A DNA stretch of 64,000 nt from Marivita sp030148515 (GTDB lineage Bacteria; Pseudomonadota; Alphaproteobacteria; Rhodobacterales; Rhodobacteraceae): NCBI RefSeq assembly GCF_048006345.1, contig NZ_CP180351.1:1178001-1242000 (forward strand), in the 5' to 3' direction. Shown one piece after another: positions 26,623 through 33,957 of this stretch; the first letter of the stretch is position 1; every line of letters starts with the position of its first letter. The notes under the pieces were generated by a model. It did no database searches. It saw nothing but the letters and a program-made list of their open reading frames with translations, and was not told the DNA's origin. The position numbers and the translations under genes are program-made.

Positions 26623-27162
26623 TCAACCGCCAAGAACGCCAACGCTGAGGTTCATGTACATGCCCCACATCGCGGTGACAAAGATCGACACCATGCCGAT
26701 ACCCTGAACGATCAGACGGTGGCGACCAAGGCGTTTGTAGACCGCGTCAAGGTCGTGATCCTTTTCGTGCAAGGCATGGGCTGTGTAGACGCTCAGAAGG
26801 CTGACCAGCGACATGGGGAACCCGAGAAGAAACAGGGCCTGTGCGATCTCGACCCAGTAGACCCAGCCCAACACGGCAAAGCCGGTCAGGAAGAAGGTGC
26901 CCGAGGCAATCACCCAAAGCCCGGCTTCGTCTGCGATGTAGAGCAGCCGGGTGGTGTTGATGCGCAGCAGATCAGTCAAATCTTCTGCCGCCTGCCCCCC
27001 CTTGCGCCGTGCGCGACTGACCATGTCGAAGGGCACGCCCAGCACCCAATGGCTGGCCGAAGACCACGCAACGGCCAACGCGATCCAGAACCAGAGGTTC
27101 GAAAACGACCGCATGTCGATCAGTTCAAAGACGGTAGAGTACCAATCCAAGGCGCGCGTCAT
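26623..27162 (-). CDS. Conserved four-helix membrane protein (annotated as 'SufBCD component' in relatives)
   Basis: A 179-residue membrane protein with four hydrophobic segments (about residues 22-42, 82-103, 105-128, 150-172). Relatives in Rhodobacteraceae carry the legacy name 'component of SufBCD complex'; nothing in the sequence (no Fe-S or ATPase motif) supports that role. The conserved opening is DWYSTVFELIDMRSFSNLWF. The open frame extends far upstream antisense to hemB, but the ATG at MTRALDWYS is where homologous sequence begins. It is divergent from hemB and follows mfd's start region. Confidence 0.7.
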   Translation of the reverse strand: MTRALDWYSTVFELIDMRSFSNLWFWIALAVAWSSASHWVLGVPFDMVSRARRKGGQAAEDLTDLLRINTTRLLYIADEAGLWVIASGTFFLTGFAVLGWVYWVEIAQALFLLGFPMSLVSLLSVYTAHALHEKDHDLDAVYKRLGRHRLIVQGIGMVSIFVTAMWGMYMNLSVGVLGG

Positions 27163-27252
27163 CCCTTGTTCAAATGGCCTTAACGCGTGGCAGGCCTTGT
27201 TCCAGCGGTCATTCCATGCCACCCAAATACGGCAAAGACAAGGACTGCCCCG

Positions 27253-28254
27253 ATGAAACCGATCACCCCCGCTTTTCCCGCCACACGTTTGCGCCGTCTG
27301 CGCCGCACCGAAGCCCTGCGTGCCATGGTGCGCGAAAACACCCTGACGCCCGATGATTTCATCTGGCCGGTCTTTGTGCGCGATGGTGAGGGGATCGAAG
27401 AACCCGTGCCCTCCATGCCGGGTGTCGTGCGCCGGTCGGTGGACAAAGTGGTCGAAGCGGCACGTGAGGCCTACAGCCTCGGGATTCCGGCAATCTGCCT
27501 GTTTCCCTACACCGACCCGTCTCTGAAGACCAAGGATTGCGCCGAGGCCTGGAACCCCGAGAACCTGTCCAACCGCGCCACTCGCGCGATCAAGGATGCC
27601 GTGCCGGACATCATGGTGATGACAGATGTTGCGCTCGACCCCTACAACATCACCGGCCATGACGGGTACATGGATGAGAGCGGCTATATCCTCAACGACG
27701 AAACCGTCGAGGCGCTGGTCAAGCAGACGCTGTCTCAGGCGCGCGCCGGGTCGGACATTATCGGCCCGTCCGACATGATGGACAGCCGCATCGCCGCGAT
27801 GCGCGGGGCTTTGGAAAGCGAAGGGTTCAGGAACGTCGCCATCCTCAGCTATGCCGCGAAATATGCCAGTGCGTTCTATGGTCCCTTCCGCGATGCGGTG
27901 GGGGCGTCCGGGGCGTTCAAGGGCGACAAGAAGGGGTACCAGATGGACCCCGGCAATTCCGACGAGGCCATGCGCCTGATCGCGCGGGACCTGTCCGAAG
28001 GGGCCGATATGGTGATGATCAAGCCGGGCATGCCCTATCTCGACATTTGCCGCCGCACCAAGGACATGTTCGGCGTGCCGACCTTCGCCTATCAGGTGTC
28101 CGGAGAATACGCGATGCTGGCGGGCGCGGCCGAGCGTGGCTGGCTCGATCACGACCGGGTGATGCTGGAAAGCCTGATGGCCTTCAAACGCGCAGGCTGT
28201 GACGGGGTGCTGACCTATTTTGCCCCGGCTGCAGCGCGGTTGCTCAACGGATAG
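27253..28254 (+). CDS. hemB: Delta-aminolevulinic acid dehydratase (porphobilinogen synthase)
   Basis: HemB, 333 residues, condenses two 5-aminolevulinates into porphobilinogen for haem and other tetrapyrroles. Active-site lysines are in ILSYAAKYASAFYGPFRDAV and VMIKPGMPYLDI. The metal-binding segment reads MTDVALDPYNITGHDG, with Asp replacing the Cys cluster of zinc enzymes, so this is the Mg-type alphaproteobacterial form. The ATG (MKPITPAFP) has AAGGA 8 nt upstream. With ctaA in the same window it serves haem supply, though they are not in one operon. Confidence 0.96.
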   Translation: MKPITPAFPATRLRRLRRTEALRAMVRENTLTPDDFIWPVFVRDGEGIEEPVPSMPGVVRRSVDKVVEAAREAYSLGIPAICLFPYTDPSLKTKDCAEAWNPENLSNRATRAIKDAVPDIMVMTDVALDPYNITGHDGYMDESGYILNDETVEALVKQTLSQARAGSDIIGPSDMMDSRIAAMRGALESEGFRNVAILSYAAKYASAFYGPFRDAVGASGAFKGDKKGYQMDPGNSDEAMRLIARDLSEGADMVMIKPGMPYLDICRRTKDMFGVPTFAYQVSGEYAMLAGAAERGWLDHDRVMLESLMAFKRAGCDGVLTYFAPAAARLLNG

Positions 28255-28373
28255 CGGTGCGCCGCTTATCGTGATCTATCCTTAGTGACAGCGCGCGTCT
28301 CTGCGGCTATACTGATGCGCAACCGGCGGCACAGCCGGATTTCAGAGGCATCGGCAAAGAAAGAGCAGAGACA

Positions 28374-28931
28374 ATGACATCCCTGACACGACGCGAACTG
28401 GCCCTTGGGCTTGGCGGGACATTCCTTTTGGCCGGCTGTAACAACGGCGTGGGCGGCAATGGTGGCGCACGGATCGACGCGCGGGTAGATGCGACGATTG
28501 CAGAAATGTACCGCCGCTTCCCCGGAACGCAGAACCTTGCCGCCAATGCCAATGGTTTGCTGGTCATGCCATTGGTGACCGAGGCAGGTCTGGGTCTGGG
28601 AGGCGCCTTCGGGCGCGGAGCGTTGCGTGTGGGTGGGATCACGGTGGATTACTACTCGACCACCAAGGCCAGCGCGGGCCTGCAGATCGGCGCGCAGCAA
28701 TACGCCCATGTGCTCTTCTTCATGACCGAAGACGCGCTGATGAACTTCCGCCGCTCGCCCGGTTGGGCCGCAGGTGCCAATATCGAATATGCGATCCCCG
28801 AAGGTGGTGAAACCATTGCCGCCGAGACCACCACATCGCTGGCACCGGTGATTGCGGTGATCTTCGGTCAGGCGGGTCTGCGGTTGGGCGCGACGCTGGA
28901 AGGCGTGAAATACACGAGGATCATTCCCTGA
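28374..28931 (+). CDS. SYLF/YSC84-type lipoprotein
   Basis: A 185-residue lipoprotein. The signal TRRELALGLGGTFLLAGC has a twin-arginine-like start and a lipobox LLAG-C, so it is probably exported and lipidated. The mature part is a SYLF (YSC84) domain: LLVMPLVTEAGLGLGGAFGR, GALRVGG, VDYYSTTKASAGLQIGAQQY and FMTEDALMNFRRSPGW. SYLF domains bind lipids in other organisms; a role at the envelope is inferred. It is followed by a G-rich hairpin and is convergent with the ThiE-like gene. Confidence 0.82.
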   Translation: MTSLTRRELALGLGGTFLLAGCNNGVGGNGGARIDARVDATIAEMYRRFPGTQNLAANANGLLVMPLVTEAGLGLGGAFGRGALRVGGITVDYYSTTKASAGLQIGAQQYAHVLFFMTEDALMNFRRSPGWAAGANIEYAIPEGGETIAAETTTSLAPVIAVIFGQAGLRLGATLEGVKYTRIIP

Positions 28932-28940
28932 TCCTACGCT

Positions 28941-28959
28941 TGGGGGCTCTGCCCCCAAA
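28941..28959 (+). terminator. G-rich hairpin after the SYLF lipoprotein gene
   Basis: An 8-bp stem TTGGGGGC/GCCCCCAA with a TCT loop lies 9 nt after the stop. It is followed by CCCCCGAAGTATTTG…CCAGAG, a 3' cassette common in Rhodobacteraceae. No T-run follows. Confidence 0.55.
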
Positions 28960-28960
28960 C

Positions 28961-28985
28961 CCCCGAAGTATTTGTGAACCAGAGA
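28961..28985 (+). repeat. CCCCCGAAGTATTT…CCAGAG 3' cassette, copy 1
   Basis: About 25 nt that recur in inverted orientation at 29105-29131, in each case beyond the G-rich hairpin of a gene. The rest of this intergenic region holds a GCGTTAA-GG-TTAACGC hairpin at 29081-29096. Confidence 0.6.
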
Positions 28986-29104
28986 AGATATGGGCCGGGT
29001 CCACCCCCTGCATTTGTGGCAGGGGGCTTCTCCGGTTACGGTCATCGGCGCTTCCGCCTGTACCGCTCATGCAAGATGCCGCGTTAAGGTTAACGCTTCG
29101 TTAC

Positions 29105-29131
29105 TTCTCTGGTTGAGAAATACTTTCGGGG
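29105..29131 (-). repeat. CCCCCGAAAGTATTT…CCAGAGA 3' cassette, copy 2
   Basis: The minus-strand counterpart of copy 1, located beyond the ThiE-like gene's hairpin. The two copies match almost throughout apart from an inserted A and a few substitutions. Confidence 0.6.
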
Positions 29132-29151
29132 GTGAGGCGCGGCACGCGCCG

Positions 29152-29170
29152 AGGGGGCAGACAGCCCCCT
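29152..29170 (-). terminator. G-rich hairpin after the ThiE-like gene
   Basis: A 7-bp stem AGGGGGC/GCCCCCT with a 5-nt loop just beyond the stop of the minus-strand ThiE-like gene, the mirror of the hairpin at 28941. Confidence 0.5.
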
Positions 29171-29177
29171 ACCCCGG

Positions 29178-29801
29178 TCAGCCAGCCATCGCCGCGGTCA
29201 GGGTTTTCAGTGCGGCCACGGGATCATCTGTCCGCCAGATTTCCTCTCCGATGCCAAAGAAATCCGTGATCGGTGACAGGGTGCGTATGATGTCGGCATC
29301 AAGTCCGCCCTCGGCGACCACCGGGATCTCGATCATTTCAGACCACCACTCGAACAGTTCTGCCTCTGCCCGCGATCCGTCACCCAATGTCGTCTCGCCC
29401 ACCGGTCCGAAGCTGACATAATCGGCTCCGGCTTCTCCGGCGTTCATGCCATCATGGCGCAGGTGGCCACAGAACGCGCCGACAATGGCGTCAGCACCCA
29501 GTTCCTTGCGGGCCATGCGCACCGAGCGCGCACCGTCTGTCAGATGCACGCCGTCGAGGCCGAGGCGCTGGGCGAGAACCACATGGGTGTCGATCACCAA
29601 GGCCACGTCGAACCGGTGCGCCACCTCTCGCACGGCGTCGGCGGCGCGCAGGATCAGGTCTTCGTCGCGGGTGGCCAGAGAGAGGCGGATACAGGCGATC
29701 TCGGTCGCGTCCAGCACGCGGGCCAGATCGGTCGGGAAATGGCTGAGTTCGATCTCGGGTGGCGTGATCAGGTAGATCTGCGGCTGCTCTGCGTCGGACA
29801 T
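29178..29801 (-). CDS. ThiE/TenI-like thiamine phosphate synthase family protein
   Basis: A 207-residue TIM-barrel protein related to thiamine phosphate synthase. Recognisable strands are IYLITPPEIELSHFPTDLAR, ALVIDTHVVLAQRLGLDGVHL, GADAIVGAFCGHLRHDGM, GADYVSFGPVGETTLGDG and IPVVAEGGLDADIIRTL. The substrate-binding segments differ from classical ThiE (for example VSFGPVGETT instead of a GPxxxTxTK motif), so it may be a divergent TenI-like paralogue rather than the main ThiE. No thi genes adjoin it. It is divergent from trmJ. Confidence 0.72.
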   Translation of the reverse strand: MSDAEQPQIYLITPPEIELSHFPTDLARVLDATEIACIRLSLATRDEDLILRAADAVREVAHRFDVALVIDTHVVLAQRLGLDGVHLTDGARSVRMARKELGADAIVGAFCGHLRHDGMNAGEAGADYVSFGPVGETTLGDGSRAEAELFEWWSEMIEIPVVAEGGLDADIIRTLSPITDFFGIGEEIWRTDDPVAALKTLTAAMAG

Positions 29802-29933
29802 CTTCGGCCCCTTTCTTGGTCATCGCCACCCTATACAGCGATTTCACGCCCTGCGCCAAGGGCTTGCACCGCTTGCCCTTTGAGCCTGCGCGCAATACTC
29901 AGGCGCGACCTGGGATTTTCGGAGACACCATCC

Positions 29934-30677
29934 ATGCCAAGCGACACGCCGCAGCCCGCCTTTGTGCTGGTCCGCCCGCAGATGGGCGAGAATATCGGTG
30001 CCGCTGCGCGAGCCATGTTGAATTTCGGGCTGGATCGGATGCGTCTTGTGGCGCCGCGCGATGGTTGGCCGAACCAGAGCGCGGTTGCCATGGCCTCGGG
30101 CGCCGGGCGCGTTCTGGATGATGCGGTGCTCTTCGATCGCACCGTGGAGGCAGTGGCAGATTGTACGTATGTGTTTGCGACCACGGCGCGGCAGCGGGAC
30201 CTCACGAAGCCCGTTCTGACACCGGAACGGGCGATGGAGGTTGCGCGCGAGAAGATCGCGGGCGGCGAAAAGGTGGCGGTGTTGTTCGGTCCCGAACGCG
30301 CCGGGCTGGAAAACGAGGATATCGCGCTGGCCAATGCCATCATCTCGGTTCCGGTGAACCCGGAGTTTCCGTCGCTGAACCTTGCGCAATGTGTGTTGCT
30401 CACCGGGTACGAATGGCGGCGGCAATCAGTTGAGACTGTGCCCGAGGTCATGGAAATGGCGGGCAGCGACTGGGCCAATGCCATCGAGATGGACAAGCTG
30501 GCCGAACATTACGAAGACACGCTGGACCAAGCGGGGTTCTTCTTTCCCGCAACCAAGGCGGACAGCATGAAGCTGAACCTGCGGAACATGTGGTCGCGGA
30601 TGCCCATGACCCGTGCCGATGTGCAGACGCTGCACGGTGTGCTGCGGCAAATGGTGCGCTGGAAGGAGAAGGGCTAG
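29934..30677 (+). CDS. trmJ: tRNA/rRNA 2'-O-methyltransferase of the TrmJ family
   Basis: A 247-residue SPOUT methyltransferase, TrmJ/TrmH group 1, which methylates the 2'-OH of nucleotide 32 in tRNAs in characterised members. Motifs: FVLVRPQMGENIGAAARAML at the N-terminus, VFATTARQRDLTKPVLTPE, VAVLFGPERAGLENEDIALA and the knot region ISVPVNPEFPSLNLAQCVLL. The open frame begins far upstream, but the ATG at MPSDTPQPAF has GGAG at 9 nt and starts directly before the conserved core. Confidence 0.88.
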   Translation: MPSDTPQPAFVLVRPQMGENIGAAARAMLNFGLDRMRLVAPRDGWPNQSAVAMASGAGRVLDDAVLFDRTVEAVADCTYVFATTARQRDLTKPVLTPERAMEVAREKIAGGEKVAVLFGPERAGLENEDIALANAIISVPVNPEFPSLNLAQCVLLTGYEWRRQSVETVPEVMEMAGSDWANAIEMDKLAEHYEDTLDQAGFFFPATKADSMKLNLRNMWSRMPMTRADVQTLHGVLRQMVRWKEKG

Positions 30678-30740
30678 GCCTGCGCCTTGAAGCGCCCCTG
30701 CCCCAAGCCTAGTGTCTCGGCCAAGAAGGAGACCCCGTGA

Positions 30741-31889
30741 ATGAGCAGCAAACGCAGCATCTTTGAAGAAGTTGGTGCAGAGACACCGCGCAAGGAAACC
30801 CCAAAGGGTGGCATGATCGACGCGGGCAAGCGCGGCGCGCGTGGCGCGATCCGGGTGTGGCTGATGATCCTGTTCGCGCTGGTGATGGTGATGATCGCGG
30901 TGGGCGGGCTGACACGGCTCACTGACAGCGGCTTGTCGATCACCGAATGGCGTCCCCTGAGTGGGGCTTTGCCGCCAATGACGGCTGAGGATTGGCAGCG
31001 GGAGTTCGACCTCTATCGCGCTATCCCGGAATACCAGTTGCAGAACAAGGGCATGAGCCTTGCCGAGTTCCAGTTCATCTACTGGTGGGAATGGGGGCAC
31101 CGGCAGTTGGGCCGGGTGATCGGCCTTGTCTGGGCATTGGGCTTTTTCGGCTTCCTGCTGGCGCGCAAGATCCCGACCGGTTGGACTGGGCGTCTGTTCT
31201 TCCTTGGCGTGCTGGGTGGCATTCAGGGTGCAATCGGCTGGTGGATGGTGTCGTCCGGTCTCACCGGCACCATGCTTGACGTGGCCTCATACCGGTTGGC
31301 GACGCATCTGGGGCTGGCCTTCGTGATCCTTGGCTTCATCGCGTGGTACACGTTCGAGCTGGGGCGCGAAGAACGCGATCTGATGCAGGCGCGGCGGTCA
31401 CGCGAGGGCAAGCTTTATGGGCTGGGCACCGGGTTGCTGCACTTTACCTTCCTGCAAATCCTGCTGGGCGCGTTGGTGGCCGGCATTGATGCCGGGCGCA
31501 CCTATAACGACTGGCCATTGATGGCCGGGGCGTTTCTGCCGCCCTTCCCCTTCGATATTGAGCCCATCTGGCGCAACTTCTTCGAGAACGCCGGGCTGGT
31601 GCAGTTCATGCACCGGATGGCGGGTTACCTGCTGCTGGCCTTCGGCATCGTGGTCTGGCTCAGGGCGCGCAAGTCGCCCAATGCGGACACGCGGTTTCGC
31701 TTCAACGCGGTCTTCGCGATGCTCTGGGTGCAGATGGCGCTGGGCATCGTGACGGTGCTTTACATGGCACCCTGGCAGATCGCGATTGCGCATCAGGTGG
31801 GGGCTGTGATCCTCTGGGTGCTGATCCTGCGGGCGCGGTTCGGGGCGCAGTATCCGGTTCAACAATCCATTCGAGGAGCGACGGCATGA
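30741..31889 (+). CDS. ctaA: Haem A synthase (COX15/CtaA)
   Basis: Haem A synthase, 382 residues, oxidises the methyl group of haem O to make haem A for aa3-type cytochrome oxidase. It is an integral membrane protein with eight predicted helices in two four-helix halves. Conserved haem-ligand histidines are in WWEWGHRQLGRVIGL, RLATHLGLAFVIL, VQFMHRMAGYLLL and IAIAHQVGAVIL; the opening GGLTRLTDSGLSITEW is diagnostic. The ATG has GGAG upstream. Its stop overlaps the start of the carboxypeptidase gene (ATGA). Confidence 0.95.
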   Translation: MSSKRSIFEEVGAETPRKETPKGGMIDAGKRGARGAIRVWLMILFALVMVMIAVGGLTRLTDSGLSITEWRPLSGALPPMTAEDWQREFDLYRAIPEYQLQNKGMSLAEFQFIYWWEWGHRQLGRVIGLVWALGFFGFLLARKIPTGWTGRLFFLGVLGGIQGAIGWWMVSSGLTGTMLDVASYRLATHLGLAFVILGFIAWYTFELGREERDLMQARRSREGKLYGLGTGLLHFTFLQILLGALVAGIDAGRTYNDWPLMAGAFLPPFPFDIEPIWRNFFENAGLVQFMHRMAGYLLLAFGIVVWLRARKSPNADTRFRFNAVFAMLWVQMALGIVTVLYMAPWQIAIAHQVGAVILWVLILRARFGAQYPVQQSIRGATA

Positions 31890-33358
31890 CCACCGCCTAT
31901 GACGAGTTGATGGCCTTCACGCGCGAGACCGAGGCGCTGGGCCAGGTCGCCGGTCGTCTTGGCTGGGATCAGGAAACCACCATGCCACGCGGGGCTGCCG
32001 CGCAGCGGGCCGAGGAGATGGGGGCGCTGGAATCGGTGCTGCATGCGCGACGGATGGACCCGCGTGTGGGGGATTGGCTGGCCAAGGCCGAGGGCGGCGA
32101 TGACGAGGCCAAGGCGCATCTGCGTCACATCCAGCGCGATTTCGACCGGGCGTCAAAAGTACCTGCCGATCTGGCGGCGGAGTTGGCGCGCACCACGTCG
32201 ATGGCGCAGGGCATCTGGGCTGAGGCGCGGGCGAATGACGATTTCGCGGCCTTTGCGCCGACGCTGGAGCGTGTGCTGGATCTGCGGCGGCAGGAAGGTG
32301 CGGCTTTGGCTGAAGGCGGCGATCCTTATGACGCGCTGTTGCAGGATTACGAGCCAGGGGCGACGGCGGCGGATCTCGACGCGATGTTCGGTGCTTTGCG
32401 GCCGCGTCTGGTAGAGCTGCGCGACAAGGTGTTGGGCGCCCCTGCCCCGGCAGCACTAAGCGGCACGTTTGATGAAAGCGCGCAGATGAAGCTGTCGCGG
32501 CACATTGCCAAGACCTTTGGCTATGACATGAGCCGCGGGCGTGTGGACAAGGCGGTGCATCCGTTCAGCTCGGGTTCCGGCAATGACGTGCGGATCACGA
32601 CGCGGACGAACCCGGAAGATCCGTTCAACTGCATCTATTCGACAATCCACGAGGTCGGTCACGCGGCCTATGAGCAGAACATCGACCAGGCCTACCTGCT
32701 GACGCCCTTGGGGCGCGGTGTGTCGATGGGTGTGCACGAAAGCCAGTCGCGGATCTATGAGAACCAACTGGGCCGCTCACGCGCCTTTACCGGCTGGCTG
32801 CATGGACAGATGGTCGAGGCGTTTGGCGATTTCGGCATCAATGATCCGGACGCGTTCTACGGCACGGTGAACCGCGTTCATAAAGGCTATATCCGGACCG
32901 AATCGGATGAGGTGCAGTACAATCTGCACGTGCTGTTGCGGTTCGATCTGGAACGGCAGTTGATTGCCGGAACGCTCGATGTTTCCGATCTGGAAGAGGC
33001 GTGGAACACGCGGTTCGAGGCCGATTTCGGCTATGCGGTGGACAAGCCGTCCAACGGTGTATTGCAGGATGTGCACTGGTCGGTGGGGCTGTTCGGCTAT
33101 TTCGCCACCTATTCGCTGGGCAATGTCTATGCGGGTTGCCTGCACGAGGCGCTGCGCAAGGCGGTGCCGGATCTGGATGCGCAACTGGCGGCGGGTGACA
33201 CCACAGCCGCGACGGGTTGGCTTAGAGACAATCTGCAACGGCATGGCGGGCTTTACGAGCCGCGCGAGGTGATTGAGCGGGCCTGCGGGTTCGCCCCTAA
33301 TGAGGGGCCTTTGCTCGACTATCTCGAAGCGAAGTTCGGAGAGCTCTACGGGGTGTGA
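31886..33358 (+). CDS. M32-family metallocarboxypeptidase
   Basis: A 490-residue carboxypeptidase of family M32 (Taq carboxypeptidase type), which removes C-terminal residues from peptides. The zinc motif is HEVGHAAYEQNI with the downstream glutamate in GVHESQSRIYENQLGRS; DVRITTRTNPEDPFNCIYST and GYIRTESDEVQYNLHVLLRF are further family motifs. It is a cytosolic enzyme without a signal peptide. Start and ctaA stop overlap by four bases, so translation is probably coupled, though no functional link is known. Confidence 0.93.
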   Translation: MTTAYDELMAFTRETEALGQVAGRLGWDQETTMPRGAAAQRAEEMGALESVLHARRMDPRVGDWLAKAEGGDDEAKAHLRHIQRDFDRASKVPADLAAELARTTSMAQGIWAEARANDDFAAFAPTLERVLDLRRQEGAALAEGGDPYDALLQDYEPGATAADLDAMFGALRPRLVELRDKVLGAPAPAALSGTFDESAQMKLSRHIAKTFGYDMSRGRVDKAVHPFSSGSGNDVRITTRTNPEDPFNCIYSTIHEVGHAAYEQNIDQAYLLTPLGRGVSMGVHESQSRIYENQLGRSRAFTGWLHGQMVEAFGDFGINDPDAFYGTVNRVHKGYIRTESDEVQYNLHVLLRFDLERQLIAGTLDVSDLEEAWNTRFEADFGYAVDKPSNGVLQDVHWSVGLFGYFATYSLGNVYAGCLHEALRKAVPDLDAQLAAGDTTAATGWLRDNLQRHGGLYEPREVIERACGFAPNEGPLLDYLEAKFGELYGV

Positions 33359-33373
33359 CGCAGAAGTAAAGAG

Positions 33374-33441
33374 CGTCATCCTCGGGCATGACCCGAGGAT
33401 AACGGTATCGGGAGGCCCAATGGTCAAGCTCGAGGATGACG
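33374..33441. repeat. Palindromic intergenic repeat (CGTCATCCTCG…CGAGGATGACG)
   Basis: An 11-bp perfect inverted repeat (33374-33384 with 33431-33441) encloses a second hairpin of 9 bp (33378-33386 with 33392-33400). The CGTCATCCTCGGG…GACCCGAGGAT core is a form widespread in alphaproteobacterial intergenic DNA. It sits between the carboxypeptidase and convergent usg. Confidence 0.7.
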
Positions 33442-33481
33442 GTGGCGAAAGGCCCTGGAGGCAAACCCGAAGACGACGATC

Positions 33482-33754
33482 TTAGTGCACCGTGAATTCC
33501 CCGACGATCTGCCGCCACTCTCCCGAGGACAGAAGCTTGCGGTGGGTGTATTGCACCGAATGCAGCGGGCCTTCGATCGTGTCCTGCCAGAACTCGATGA
33601 ACTCGAACAGTTTGGGATGGTCCGGGGCCAAATCGTATTCCTGCCAGACGAACGTGTTCAGCACGTTCTTGTAATCGGGCATCCGGTAGAACAATTGCGC
33701 CGTGGTCAGCCCGTAGCCCCGCAGCATCAACTCGGTTTCACTCATTTCGGTCAT
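33482..33754 (-). CDS. Usg-like family protein
   Basis: A 90-residue protein of the Usg family, small alphaproteobacterial proteins named after a gene found near trp genes; their function is unknown. The family pattern is clear: LRGYGLTTAQLFYRMPDYKN, LNTFVWQEYDLAPDHPKLFE, FWQDTIEGPLHSVQYTHRK. GAGG lies about 7 nt before the ATG. It is divergent from gyrA. Confidence 0.85.
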   Translation of the reverse strand: MTEMSETELMLRGYGLTTAQLFYRMPDYKNVLNTFVWQEYDLAPDHPKLFEFIEFWQDTIEGPLHSVQYTHRKLLSSGEWRQIVGEFTVH

Positions 33755-33957
33755 GCAAACCTCATCGTTTCTTGTTGTACGAATAAGTTTGCCACGGATT
33801 CGTTAACTTTCAACAAAAACAGTATGTTATCCATTTCGAGGCGTGAGTGCCAAGGCGGGGATGCCACTAATTTGGTCAAGTGCATTGCAGCCTACATCCT
33901 GTCTCTGATATACATTAGGCCAACAAAATATAGACATAAAGACAGCAGGCTATCCAC

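Noticed and set aside
27163..28152. N-terminal extension of the membrane-protein frame across hemB
   Set aside because: The extended part is antisense to hemB; homologous sequence starts only at MTRALDWYS.
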